The translations under genes and the position numbers were made by a program. The notes under the pieces are model-generated. The model was not told where the DNA came from and made no database searches. It saw nothing but the letters and a program-made list of their open reading frames with translations. This document shows, piece by piece, positions 16,269 through 25,108 of a stretch of 64,000 bases of DNA (positions are counted from its first letter, which is position 1; each line of letters opens with the position of its first letter). The DNA is from MWDV01 sp964634255 (GTDB lineage Bacteria > Verrucomicrobiota > Verrucomicrobiia > Limisphaerales > MWDV01), in the NCBI GenBank assembly GCA_964634255.1, contig CAZWJC010000001.1, positions 52,670-116,669 of the forward strand, written 5' to 3'.

Positions 16269-16994
16269 ATGCAAAACACAGCCTCAGTCCCAGCCTCCAG
16301 TCAGTACGCGCTGACCTCGGATCTGGCTCGGCTGTGCCTGCCGGCCGCCACGCGGGATTCCAACCGCAAACTGGCTTACACCAACTCCATCTGCCTGCTC
16401 TTTCTGTTGATCGGTTTGATTGGTCTGAAAATGCCGCAACCCTACGTTCGCCCGCTTCCCGAGGTGGTGGACATTGTGCCGGTAGTCTTCACGCCGCCTG
16501 ACCAACCGCCGCCCCAATCTCAAGATCAACCTCAAGAACAACCGGAGGAGACAACCGAACCATCGCTCGATGCGCCCGTGGTAGCTACGGTAGTGGCCGC
16601 GGATGCCAGCGCCGTGAAGTTTGCAGTTCCGGTGTCGGGCCCAGTAATCCTCGCCCCTGCTCGGTTTGCCTCAGCTCCGCCGCCACAAACGACAAGGCAG
16701 TCATCTAACGACCAGCCAAAAAGATATGTTGCCAGTGTGGAGGATTGGATTGGCGGAAAGAGTGCGCCGGCTTATCCGGCGGTGGCTCAGCGGAATCGTT
16801 ACGAGGGTAAATGCAGTGTGCTCGTCGTTGTCGATGCTACTGGCGCGGTCCAATCTGCCTCGATTCAGGAAAAGTCAGGATACAAATTGCTTGATGATGC
16901 TGCTGTCGAGCACGTGCAGAAGTATTTCCGATTGCGCAATCCACCCGGAGAGACGAGAAGCCTCATACTGCCATTCATCTGGCAGCTTAGGTGA
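16269..16994 (+). CDS. tonB: TonB energy-transducing protein
   Basis: A 241-residue inner-membrane protein. A single membrane helix lies at about 37-54 (NSICLLFLLIGLIGLKM), unusually preceded by 36 cytoplasmic residues; a proline/glutamine/glutamate-rich periplasmic linker follows (residues 75-105), then a TonB C-terminal domain at about 160-241 with APAYPAVAQRNRYEGKCSV and LDDAAVEHVQKYFRLRNPPG. It couples the proton-motive force from ExbB-ExbD to outer-membrane receptors. exbB follows 137 bases downstream, exbD next, and the receptor gene is divergent. Confidence 0.9.
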   Translation: MQNTASVPASSQYALTSDLARLCLPAATRDSNRKLAYTNSICLLFLLIGLIGLKMPQPYVRPLPEVVDIVPVVFTPPDQPPPQSQDQPQEQPEETTEPSLDAPVVATVVAADASAVKFAVPVSGPVILAPARFASAPPPQTTRQSSNDQPKRYVASVEDWIGGKSAPAYPAVAQRNRYEGKCSVLVVVDATGAVQSASIQEKSGYKLLDDAAVEHVQKYFRLRNPPGETRSLILPFIWQLR

Positions 16995-17131
16995 CGAGGG
17001 TCAGTGATACAGTTATTCGTAGACAAAAAGCGTCTGTCGCCGCTAGGGTACGGTGATCACAGTTGGAAACTCGAAACGGCATTTGGTGGCCAAGAGTGGT
17101 TTCGTGGTGAGCAACGACAAAATACAGATTT

Positions 17132-17800
17132 ATGTTACTAGCCAACATCCTTGTGGAGTACTTCGAAAAGGGTGGCCCGATCATGTGGCCAATTCTCATC
17201 ACGGGCTTGGTTGCCTGCGCCGTCGTCGGCGAGCGGGTCTTCTGGTGGACGCGCGAGGGGATGCGGCGGAAACCCGCCGATCTCGAGAAGATATTCGGCG
17301 CCATTGAGAGCGGCGATTTTCGCGCGGCGGCGGAGTTCTCCAAGGACTCGACCGATCCGGTGATTCGCATGATCTGGCACGGGATGAATCACCATCATTC
17401 CTCCCTCCAGGGGGCGCTCCAAGTCGCTGCCGGCGTTGAATTGCAGAAGGCCGGCCGTTTCCTCACGGCCATGGACACCTTGGTCACGCTGGCCCCGCTG
17501 CTCGGATTGCTAGGCACGGTGACTGGCATCTTCCGCACATTCCTCTCCATCGGTGACGTGGAACTAGCGGTGGAAAAAGTGACCGGCGGCATCGGTGAAG
17601 CGCTCATCGCCACCATGTGCGGTTTGGCCATCGCCATCGTCGCCCTGATTCCGTTCAACTACTTCACCGGCCGACTTGCCCGGTTGCAGTTCGAATTGGA
17701 GTCCGCCGCCACCAACCTGGACGTCATGGTCACCGCCGCCAAGAAGAAGGGGTTTGACACCATGGAGTTCCGTCGCGAGGACGAAGGCAAGTCGGCCTGA
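17132..17800 (+). CDS. exbB: ExbB/TolQ-type proton channel subunit
   Basis: A 222-residue MotA/TolQ/ExbB family membrane protein. Three helices are visible: about 13-32 (GGPIMWPILITGLVACAVVG), about 108-130 (TLVTLAPLLGLLGTVTGIF, the family signature) and about 150-175 (GEALIATMCGLAIAIVALIP). It assembles with ExbD into the proton-driven motor that energises TonB. It sits between tonB and exbD, with 47 bases to exbD. Confidence 0.92.
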   Translation: MLLANILVEYFEKGGPIMWPILITGLVACAVVGERVFWWTREGMRRKPADLEKIFGAIESGDFRAAAEFSKDSTDPVIRMIWHGMNHHHSSLQGALQVAAGVELQKAGRFLTAMDTLVTLAPLLGLLGTVTGIFRTFLSIGDVELAVEKVTGGIGEALIATMCGLAIAIVALIPFNYFTGRLARLQFELESAATNLDVMVTAAKKKGFDTMEFRREDEGKSA

Positions 17801-17847
17801 CCGCCGCCCCTGTGTGACGAACCGATCTCGCATCCTGTAACCGCGCC

Positions 17848-18267
17848 ATGAAAATCGGCTCTCCCCTGCCTCACAAGAAGGCCCGCATCGAGATCATTCC
17901 GCTGATTGACATCATGTTCTTCCTACTGGCGTCGTTCATGATGGCCAGTTTGACCATGATCCGCATGCAGTCCATCAAGATGGACCTGCCGACGGCGACC
18001 GCCGCCACCCGCGACTTTAAGCCGGACATCGTCAACGTGGCTGTCGATAAGGTCGGTGACATCTTCATCGAGAAGAAGCAGGTCACCGCTCTGGAGCTTC
18101 ATACCTATCTGTCCAACAAGTTCCGCGCGAACACCAATGTCCCCGTGTATATCAGCGGCGACAAGGATGCGACGCACGGCTCCGTCATCCGGGTGCTGGA
18201 CCTCGTCCGGCGCGAAGGCATCCAGAAGGTGTCCTTCGCCATCACCCCGCAACAGACCACGAAGTAG
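17848..18267 (+). CDS. exbD: ExbD/TolR-type proton channel subunit
   Basis: A 139-residue ExbD/TolR protein with one membrane helix at about 15-37. The helix carries the essential proton-relay aspartate in EIIPLIDIMFFLLASFM, where D follows PLI as in the family. The periplasmic part (40-139) ends with IRVLDLVRREGIQKVSFAI, a typical ExbD tail. Last gene of the tonB-exbB-exbD run. Confidence 0.92.
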   Translation: MKIGSPLPHKKARIEIIPLIDIMFFLLASFMMASLTMIRMQSIKMDLPTATAATRDFKPDIVNVAVDKVGDIFIEKKQVTALELHTYLSNKFRANTNVPVYISGDKDATHGSVIRVLDLVRREGIQKVSFAITPQQTTK

Positions 18268-18448
18268 TCGTGGCCGAACGAGTGGCTAACGGAAGATTCT
18301 GACCGAGATCGAGCCGGTTTGCTGCGTGGCGGGTTGGAGCTTCGAGCGTCTCCCAGTAGTCTACGTTCAGCCCAACAGGTTTACCAGCAGGTCGAGGCTG
18401 TCCAATATCCCCACGACGAGATAGTACGCCCCCCGTACGGCTGCCCGC

Positions 18449-19537
18449 TCACTTTGCCGAGAACGCAAAGACCGTGGTGCTCCGGAATGTCTTTCCGGGC
18501 CGGAGGATCGTGGAGGGAAATTGCGGCTGGTTGACCGAGTCGGGATAGTGCTGGGTTTCCAAACACAGCGCGCCGTGCTGGAGATGGTTGCCCGTGTAAA
18601 GCTGCAAACCAGGTTCGGTGGTCCGGAGTTCCATGACGCGCCCACTCTTCGGTTCGGTCACCCTTGCGGCTAGGATCAAAGAATTCCCCCCGCCGCTGAT
18701 GACGTAGTTGTGATCGTAACCGTTGGGCCGGGGCTTGAGCTGCTCGATACGCGCGCCGATGCCGGTGGTCGTGGTGAAATCCAACGGCGTGCCTTTGACG
18801 CTGGCGATCTCGCCGGTGGGAATCAACTGGTCGTCCGCCGGCGTGTACCGATCCGCATTGAGCCACAACTCGTGATTCAGCACGTCGCCGAAGCCGGCCA
18901 GGTTGAAGTAGGCGTGGCTGGTGAGGTTGACCGGCGTGGCCTTGTCGGTGGTCGCTTCGTAATCCAGCCGCAACTCGTCCGCGTCGGTGAGGGTATAAGT
19001 CACCTTGGCCGTGAGCGTGCCCGGATAGCCTTCTTCGCCGTGACGGCTGACGTAGGTGAACTGCACTCCTGCTTCACGCTCGCTGGCCGGCAACGCCTTG
19101 GCTTGCCAAACGACCTTGGCGAACCCCACGCGTCCGCCATGAATGTGATTTGGCCCATTGTTGGTCGCGAGCTTGTATTCGACCCCGTCCAACGTGAACC
19201 GCGCTTTGGCGATCCGGTTTGCCACGCGTCCGATGACGGCGGCGGGGGCATTAAAGCCCTTGAGGTAGCGGTCCAGCGAATCCGCACCCAACACCACGTT
19301 CGTCAGCGCGCCCTGCCGATCCGGCACTTGCAGTTCCGTGAGAATCGCACCGTAGCTGATGACGCGGGCCATCATGCCGTGGCCGTTGCGCAGCGTGATC
19401 TGCATCACCGGCGTGCTGTCGGGCATTTGTCCAAATTCGCGCCCTTCGATGCGTTTCAGCGTCTCGGCGCTCGCAGGCGCAATCAGAACCGCAATTGCTA
19501 CGGCAGCAGCGGCGCGCTGGCGGTTGATGCTTGCCAT
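18449..19537 (-). CDS. galM: Secreted aldose 1-epimerase
   Basis: A 362-residue galactose mutarotase that interconverts alpha and beta anomers. Signal peptide at 1-26 (RQRAAAAVAIAVLIAPASA-E) places it in the periplasm or outside. Family motifs: GRVANRIAKARF, NHIHGG with the catalytic histidine region, HAYFNLAG, YDHNYV, and the closing LQLYTGN and LCLETQHYPD with catalytic Glu in the usual place near the end. ATG 19537 was chosen because it begins the signal peptide; the longer open frame upstream adds 51 unrelated residues. Secreted mutarotases usually act in sugar scavenging, in keeping with the pectin-degrading lyase at 27162. Confidence 0.9.
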   Translation of the reverse strand: MASINRQRAAAAVAIAVLIAPASAETLKRIEGREFGQMPDSTPVMQITLRNGHGMMARVISYGAILTELQVPDRQGALTNVVLGADSLDRYLKGFNAPAAVIGRVANRIAKARFTLDGVEYKLATNNGPNHIHGGRVGFAKVVWQAKALPASEREAGVQFTYVSRHGEEGYPGTLTAKVTYTLTDADELRLDYEATTDKATPVNLTSHAYFNLAGFGDVLNHELWLNADRYTPADDQLIPTGEIASVKGTPLDFTTTTGIGARIEQLKPRPNGYDHNYVISGGGNSLILAARVTEPKSGRVMELRTTEPGLQLYTGNHLQHGALCLETQHYPDSVNQPQFPSTILRPGKTFRSTTVFAFSAK

Positions 19538-19688
19538 CGGCGCAGCTTGGCGGAAAACCGGGCCGAGACAATCGTAAATGTGCGGGCCGCCGGCTTCCGG
19601 CAGCAAGACTGAGCGGACTCCGTTGCGGCCAAGCTCAAGCAACAGCGGTTTTCCTGTAACAATGCCCTCATCTGTGGCGTAATCCTGC

Positions 19689-20366
19689 ATGATGAACTCG
19701 ACGAACGAGCCCCCGCCTGTCTCGTCTGCGCCGCGCCATGCATTACCGGGGCATAAGCAACGCCGCTGGTGGCGTTACGCGCTGGTGGGTTTGGGCGGTT
19801 TGGTGGTACTGGCGATTGTGGGCGCTGTGGCGCTCGCCAGTTACTGGCACTCGTTGGTCAACAACTATACCGCCACCCAGCCCGCACCCCTGCCGCAGAG
19901 GGCCAATGCGGCAGCGGTCGCCCAGGACCTCAACGCCCGGTGGGGTGTGTTCTGGCAGGCCGTCTTGGAAGACCGGGCTAACGCGCCGTTCCGGTTATCC
20001 GCGGACGATTTGAACACCGTCATCGCCACGGTCCCGGACCTCAAAGGGCGGTTGCACCTCACGATTACCAACGACCAGATCATGGGAGAATTCTCCGTCC
20101 CGTTGGATAAGGCGAAGCAGAAGGCACTGCAGGGGCGGTTCGTCAACGGCACGGCCCGTCTGCACCTGGCATTCGAAGACGGCTGGCTCACCGCTCAGGT
20201 GCTGGACTTGAAGGCGAATGGCAAGCCCGTGCCGGGCTGGCTTCAGCAGAAGGTGCAAAGGGAAAACGTCCTCAAGGACCTGGACAAGAACCCGGACGCA
20301 ATCGCGTTCCTGCACAAGCTCTCCAAAGTGGAAGTAAAGGATGGAGCTGTGATTTTGACGCCGTGA
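19689..20366 (+). CDS. Membrane-anchored hypothetical protein
   Basis: A 225-residue protein. Residues 1-27 are cytoplasmic with a basic HKQRRWWR stop, a single helix covers about 30-51 (ALVGLGGLVVLAIVGAVALA), and residues 52-225 lie outside the inner membrane. The outer part has beta-strand-rich segments (GRLHLTITNDQIMGEFSVPL, LHLAFEDGWLTAQVLDL) and ends with VEVKDGAVILTP; the LKANGKPVP-GWLQ pattern recalls lipid- or substrate-binding beta sheets, but I do not recognise a family. It is divergent from galM. Confidence 0.65.
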   Translation: MMNSTNEPPPVSSAPRHALPGHKQRRWWRYALVGLGGLVVLAIVGAVALASYWHSLVNNYTATQPAPLPQRANAAAVAQDLNARWGVFWQAVLEDRANAPFRLSADDLNTVIATVPDLKGRLHLTITNDQIMGEFSVPLDKAKQKALQGRFVNGTARLHLAFEDGWLTAQVLDLKANGKPVPGWLQQKVQRENVLKDLDKNPDAIAFLHKLSKVEVKDGAVILTP

Positions 20367-20671
20367 GTAGTGGGTGCGGTCGCGGCTTGCGACGGCTGGC
20401 GAATTGGCCGCAGGCCGCGTTGCGACCAGAGCGGGTGGTTCTTTGGAGCGCGACCGGTCCCTGGGCGCGGCGCGCCAACCTCGAACCGGGCTTTGGACGA
20501 CGTCCACCACCGCAGGAGTCGCTTGGCACTTTGGATGGGGGAGCGTTCCCGCTCCAGTGGCTCCAACCTCTGTAGTGGCAAATTCCTTTTGAGCAACACC
20601 TCCGGTCCGCCCGCGCCCCCACAAGGCTTTGACCCGTTTCCGCGTGGGTGATACCGTCGGTTCGAGGGCAT
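20367..20671. other. Intergenic region without a gene
   Basis: These 305 bases hold no gene-like frame in any direction. A 6-base stem, GGAGCG (20540-20545) with CGCTCC (20550-20555) and a TTCC loop, sits in the middle. The high GC content makes several overlapping open frames, all of low-complexity Arg/Pro/Ser composition typical of noncoding GC-rich DNA. It ends where the truncated decarboxylase copy begins. Confidence 0.5.
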
Positions 20672-20790
20672 ATGAAAACATCGCTCACGATTGGCCAGTA
20701 TCTGATCCAGCAACTCCACGCGCACGGGGTGCGCCACGTCTTTGGTATCCCGGGCGATTACGTGCTCGACTTCTACGACCAACTTCCCAA
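20672..20790 (+). pseudogene. Truncated 5' copy of the TPP-dependent decarboxylase gene
   Basis: ATG 20672 opens about 39 codons nearly identical in protein sequence to the start of the intact decarboxylase at 22160 (shared LIQQLHAHGVRHVFGIPGDY, with I-G-Q-Y against I-G-N-Y and L-D-F-Y-D against L-G-F-Y-D). Similarity stops abruptly after L-P-K; the catalytic glutamate (E51 in the intact copy) and everything beyond are missing. At base level the two copies differ at many third positions, so this is an old paralogue rather than a fresh duplication. Bases 20795-20870 then hold a different frame containing EDYGGSLAYQQAAW, whose origin I cannot place. Confidence 0.8.
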
Positions 20791-20857
20791 GCACTGGTTT
20801 CGTCGCGTCAAGCGAAGACTACGGCGGTTCGCTGGCATACCAGCAAGCCGCATGGAC

Positions 20858-22000
20858 CTATGGTGAAAGAGCGCGGTAGTAGCGCTGCGGTGGTGCTGGG
20901 TCGGTAATGTCCAACAACTCCATCGTTTCGGTGACGTTCGTAAAACTGAAGAGGTCAAACCAACCGGATTCGAGGGAGTTGGTGGTTGCCTGAATCCTGT
21001 AAGCGTGTCCCGGCTCCCCAGTGAGTTGGAGGCGACAGCCATCATTCGTCAGGCAAAGGTCCAGCGAGAAGATCGGACCGGATTCCAGAATGCAGGCGTC
21101 TGAATAGCCACCTCCAACGGCCACGAATCTGCCGCGTCCGTGTGCGATACCATAAAGGCCAACATCTTGGGTTCCTCGCCGCACCCGCCAAACCACTCCA
21201 TCCGTCGAAGTCGAGATGATGCCGCCCCACCCCACGGCGACAAAAACTCCGTTACCGAAGGTGACTCGATAGAAGACCGATCCATCTCCGGCATGCCAGT
21301 CGGTCCACGACACTCCGTCGGTTGAGGTTAGAATTGCACGGCCAACGGCGACGAACACGCCATTGCCAAAGGCGACATCGTACAAATAATTCGTCGTGAT
21401 GGGGCCGTGTTTCGTCCAAACCGCAGCATCGGCGGAGGTCAGGGCGATTCTCCCTCCCGCCGCCACATAGACGCCGTTTCCAAACGCCGCCCCACCCAGA
21501 TCATCATCTCGATTGGTCGAAACACCCAGGGAACTGACAGCCCAACTGCAGTTTTGCGTCCCACTCGGGTCGCATGAGAAATCGATATTCGTAGCCGTTG
21601 CCACCGTTGCCCCGTTACCGACCAGCACAAAACGCCCGTTCAGATACGCGGCACCACACCAACCCACGTCGTTGGACGACGTGACCCGCTGCTTGGACCA
21701 GTTGATCAGGTTTGGGCTCGCTAGAGCAATGCCACTTTGACCGGCTAAGACATACGTCCCCTGCCCATATGCGGCTCCGAGAGTGTAGCATGCAGGACTT
21801 GATCAGCGCTCCCAATCCGCCCCATTCGTGGATACGCACACGTAAAAATCTTCCACCGCGACGAACTTGCCTTCTCCGTAAACACATGTGTTCAAAATGT
21901 CGGAATAGAATAATCTGGTCCGCGACCAAGAATCCAAGCCGTCCGCGATGCAAGGTATTGCAGCCACAAATGCGAAGTATCCCACGAGTAGTTTTTTCAT
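20858..22000 (-). pseudogene. Secreted beta-propeller-like gene interrupted by an in-frame TGA
   Basis: Reading from ATG 22000, which has an AGGAG-like site just upstream, the protein begins with a signal peptide (MKKLLVGYFAFVAAIPCIA). It then shows repeated blades of the pattern VYGEGKFVAV, AYGQGTYVLAG, AAYLNGRFVLVG, AFGNGVYVAAGG, AFGNGVFVAVG, TFGNGVFVAVGWGG and AHGRGRFVAVGGG. These resemble YCF48-like or sialidase-like propellers. A TGA at 21803-21805, after GADWER, stops translation, yet the same frame continues with blade-like sequence to 20858. TGG to TGA would explain it. The C-terminal 60 residues form a beta-sandwich of the type seen at the ends of surface proteins here. It lies between the two decarboxylase copies. 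Confidence 0.75.
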
Positions 22001-22159
22001 GCTGTTCCTCTCTCCTTTCAGGCCAACCGTATAGCTGAGAGACGTGGAGTCGTCAAGAAGTTTAGAGCAATTCCGACACCGCTCGACACTCGACTCTTTA
22101 ACCAGCTGCATGGTTTTGACCGTCTTGATCGCGGGTGCTACTGTCCCCTCGCGCGGAAC

Positions 22160-23794
22160 ATGAAGACTTCATTGACCATCGGCAACTACTTGATCCAGCA
22201 ACTTCACGCCCACGGTGTCCGCCACGTCTTTGGTATCCCGGGGGATTACGTGCTCGGCTTCTACGACCAGCTCGCCAAAGGGCCGCTCCAGGTCGTCAAC
22301 ACTTGCGATGAGCAGGGCGCGGGTTTCGCCGCGGACGCTTACGCGCGCGTCAAAGGCCTCGGCGCGGTGTGCGTCACGTATTGCGTCGGCGGGCTGAAGG
22401 TGGCGAACTCCACGGCGGAAGCCTTTGCGGAGAAATCGCCGGTGGTGGTCATCAGTGGCGCGCCGGGCATGAAGGAGCGCGAGAAGAACCCGCTCCTGCA
22501 CCACAAGGTCCGCGAATTCGACACCCAGAAGAAGGTCTTCGAGCAACTGACCATCGCCTCGACGGTGCTGAGCGATCCGCAAACGGCGTTTCAGGAGATT
22601 GACCGCGTGCTGCACGCGGCGCTGCGCTACAAGCGACCGGTGTACATCGAACTGCCGCGCGACATGGTTTCAGTGCCGGGTCTTGCGCACCACAACCCGC
22701 CGGCGCTGCACGAAACCAGCAATCCCAAAGTTCTCCGCGCCGCGCTGGCCGAGGCCGTCGAGATGCTCAACGCCGCGAAGCAACCTGTGATCTTGGCGGA
22801 CGTCGAAGTCCACCGGTTCGGTCTGCAAAGCGAACTGCTCAAGCTGGCCCAGCGGACGAACATTCCCGTGGCTGCGACGATCCTGGGCAAGTCGGTGATC
22901 GGCGAGCACTACCCATTCTACCTCGGTGTCTATGAGGGCGCCATGGGGCGCGATGACGTGCGCCGCTACGTGGAAGCAAGCGACTGCCTGCTGATGCTCG
23001 GCGCGTTCATGACGGATACCAACCTCGGCGTGTTCACGGCGCGGCTCGATCCGGGCCGCTCGATTTCCGCCACGAGCGAAAAATTCTCGGTGCGGTATCA
23101 CAGCTACGAGGATGTGCGCTTCAAGGATTTCGTACGCGGGCTGCTGCGGGCGAAGCTGCGCCGGCGGCGGCTCGGTCGCATCCCGCATCCACCGCACGCT
23201 GCGGTATTCAGAGCCGTGCCTGGTCGCACGGTCACGGTCCAGCGCCTGTTCCAATGCCTGAATGCGTTTCTGGATGATGACACGGCAGTAGTGGCCGAGG
23301 CGGGCGATGCCCTATTTGGAGCATCGGACCTGTACATCCACCGGCGCACGGAGTTTTTCGGCTCGGCCTATTACACCTCGATGGGTTTTGCCGTGCCCGC
23401 GGCCATCGGCGCACAACTGGCCAATCCGCGCTTCCGGCCGCTCGTTCTCGTGGGCGACGGCGCGTTCCAAATGACGGGGATGGAACTGTCCACCGCTGCG
23501 CGTAACGGGCTGAACCCCATCGTCGTCGTGTTTAACAACGCTGGCTTCGGCACCGAGCGCCCCATGCAGGACGGACCGTACAACGACGTCGCGACGTGGC
23601 GCTACCATCGCCTGCCGGAGTTTCTGGACGCGGGCCGGAGTTTCGTGGTCCAGACCGAGGACGAATTGGACGCGGCGTTGCGGGCGGCGCAGGCGGACCG
23701 AAGCTGCTTCGCCCTGCTGGACGTGCAGTTGGATCCGAACGACCACTCCCCGGCGTTGCACCGATTGACCGAGCGGCTGGCGAAGCGTATCTAA
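22160..23794 (+). CDS. TPP-dependent 2-oxoacid decarboxylase (pyruvate/indolepyruvate decarboxylase type)
   Basis: A 544-residue ThDP enzyme that decarboxylates a 2-oxoacid to an aldehyde. The catalytic glutamate is E51 in CDEQGAGFAADAYAR. The central FAD/ThDP-like domain lies at about 190-330. The C-terminal cofactor motif is GDGAFQMTGMELSTAARNG running to VVVFNNAGFG, matching GDG-x(24-28)-NN. It lacks a recognisable acetolactate-synthase FAD loop, so a decarboxylase such as pyruvate, phenylpyruvate or indolepyruvate decarboxylase is the best call, but substrate is not decided by sequence. The beta-propeller remnant ends 160 bases upstream. No obvious operon partner. Confidence 0.85.
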   Translation: MKTSLTIGNYLIQQLHAHGVRHVFGIPGDYVLGFYDQLAKGPLQVVNTCDEQGAGFAADAYARVKGLGAVCVTYCVGGLKVANSTAEAFAEKSPVVVISGAPGMKEREKNPLLHHKVREFDTQKKVFEQLTIASTVLSDPQTAFQEIDRVLHAALRYKRPVYIELPRDMVSVPGLAHHNPPALHETSNPKVLRAALAEAVEMLNAAKQPVILADVEVHRFGLQSELLKLAQRTNIPVAATILGKSVIGEHYPFYLGVYEGAMGRDDVRRYVEASDCLLMLGAFMTDTNLGVFTARLDPGRSISATSEKFSVRYHSYEDVRFKDFVRGLLRAKLRRRRLGRIPHPPHAAVFRAVPGRTVTVQRLFQCLNAFLDDDTAVVAEAGDALFGASDLYIHRRTEFFGSAYYTSMGFAVPAAIGAQLANPRFRPLVLVGDGAFQMTGMELSTAARNGLNPIVVVFNNAGFGTERPMQDGPYNDVATWRYHRLPEFLDAGRSFVVQTEDELDAALRAAQADRSCFALLDVQLDPNDHSPALHRLTERLAKRI

Positions 23795-23877
23795 CATCCA
23801 ACAACCAACATCGAACATCCAAGGTCCAAAGGATGCCCGGCGACGGTCATTGGAGGTTGGGTGTTGAGCGTTGAATA
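23795..23877. repeat. Imperfect inverted repeat of the TTGGANGTTGG/CCAACATCCAA type
   Basis: The left arm (23797-23822) contains CATCCAACAACCAACATCGA and the right arm (23850-23877) contains TTGGAGGTTGGGTGTTGAGC. Together they form an imperfect long hairpin between the two convergent genes. Sequences of this composition are frequent in intergenic DNA of this phylum as I recall, giving false reading frames with MFDVGCWMLD. The right arm supplies the last codons and the stop of the threonine aldolase. Confidence 0.6.
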
Positions 23878-24938
23878 GCGGGTGTTTCCGTCAGCTCTCG
23901 CAAATCCGCCACAAAACTGTCCACGTCCTCCGGCGTGGTGTCCCAACTGCACATGAGCCGCGATTCGTTGCCGGTGATGACGCCCGTGTAGAATCTCCAG
24001 CCGCGCTCGTGCATCTGTTTCTCTGCCGCTGCCGGCATCGTGACGAACACCGCGTTGCTCTCGACCGGATAGCTAATCTGGACGCCCGGGAGATTGAGCA
24101 GACCGGATTCAAGACGCTGGGCCATCGCATTGGAATGGCGGGCGTGCCGCAGCCAGGCGCCGTCCTTCAACATCCCCAGCCAGGGGGCGGAGAGAAACCG
24201 CATCTTGGACGCAAGTTGGCCGCCCTGCTTGCAGCGATAGTCGAACTCGCGTGCCAGTTCACGGTCGAAGAACACCACCGCCTCGCCCACTGCCAGTCCA
24301 TTCTTCGTGCCCCCGAAGCACAGCACGTCCACGCCGGCCTTCCAGGTTATTTCCTTGGGCGGAACGTTCAGCGCGGCGACGGCGTTGGCAAAGCGCGCAC
24401 CATCCATGTGCACGCGCAGGCCACAGCCGCGGGCGGCGGCGGTGATCGCGTGCAGCTCTGCCACGGAATACACCGTGCCCACCTCCGTTGCTTGCGTGAG
24501 GCTGAGTGCGCGAGGCTTTGGATAGTGAATGTCGTTGCGTCGGTGCGCCGCTTTCTCGATTTCCGCCGGCGTCACTTTGCCGTTTGCGCCGGGCAGCAGG
24601 AGGATCTTGCTGCCATTCGCAAAGAACTCTGGCGCGCCGCACTCCGCCGTCTCCACGTGCGCGAGTTCGTGGCATAGGACGCTATGGTACGATTGGCAGA
24701 GTGTGGCCAGTGAAAGCGAATTGGCAGATGTACCGTTGAAAACAAAGAACACCTCGCAGTCCTTCTCGAACACTTCGCGGAGGAGATCGGAGACCTTCTG
24801 CGTCCAGGAATCGTCGCCGTAGCTAACCTCGTGGCGGGCGTTGGCCTCGGCCATGGCGGCCCAGGCTTCGGGGCAGATGCCGGAGTAGTTATCGCTGGCG
24901 AAATGGCGGGGCTTTTGAGTGTGACTGGTTGTGCTCAT
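23847..24938 (-). CDS. ltaE: Low-specificity L-threonine aldolase
   Basis: A 363-residue fold-type I PLP enzyme that splits L-threonine or allo-threonine into glycine and acetaldehyde. It shows the start ASDNYSGICPEAW, GTSANSLSLATL, HMDGARFANAVAAL and the PLP lysine in GGTKNGLAVGEAVVF. ATG 24938 was chosen; ATG 24944 is six bases upstream. The final residues (TPAIQRSTPNLQ) are encoded by the inverted repeat at 23850-23877 and are unlikely to be conserved. Acetaldehyde is also a typical product of the neighbouring decarboxylase, but the genes are convergent and this may be chance. Confidence 0.9.
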   Translation of the reverse strand: MSTTSHTQKPRHFASDNYSGICPEAWAAMAEANARHEVSYGDDSWTQKVSDLLREVFEKDCEVFFVFNGTSANSLSLATLCQSYHSVLCHELAHVETAECGAPEFFANGSKILLLPGANGKVTPAEIEKAAHRRNDIHYPKPRALSLTQATEVGTVYSVAELHAITAAARGCGLRVHMDGARFANAVAALNVPPKEITWKAGVDVLCFGGTKNGLAVGEAVVFFDRELAREFDYRCKQGGQLASKMRFLSAPWLGMLKDGAWLRHARHSNAMAQRLESGLLNLPGVQISYPVESNAVFVTMPAAAEKQMHERGWRFYTGVITGNESRLMCSWDTTPEDVDSFVADLRELTETPAIQRSTPNLQ

Positions 24939-25108
24939 GGGCATTTGTTGGCAGGCATTAAAACGGGAAACACGCTGCGGGGAAAATGAATTCGTCCAAG
25001 CGGAGATTACGGACCTTGATTTCCGCGCTTGCACAAACCGGACGGCGGGGCTAGCCATAGCCGCGACACCCGGCGCTGTGGCGTCGGCAAATCCAGCGAG
25101 GCGAGAAC

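Noticed and set aside
15978..16274. 98-codon minus-strand frame in the divergent promoter region
   Set aside because: No conserved-looking sequence, no ribosome-binding site, and it occupies the expected regulatory gap.
18367..18645. Minus-strand frame past the galM stop with a hydrophobic end (LVVGILDSLDLLVNLLG)
   Set aside because: The hydrophobic stretch looks protein-like but most of the frame is a shadow of galM, with no start or ribosome-binding site of its own. It might be a gene remnant, but I cannot support it.
21803..21805. TGA read as selenocysteine
   Set aside because: The position follows GADWER in a propeller blade, where Trp fits well; no SECIS-like hairpin just downstream and no redox role. 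A nonsense change is simpler.
23312..23822. Minus-strand frame beginning MFDVGCWMLD opposite the decarboxylase
   Set aside because: The start is translated from the intergenic inverted repeat and the rest is antisense to a well-supported gene.
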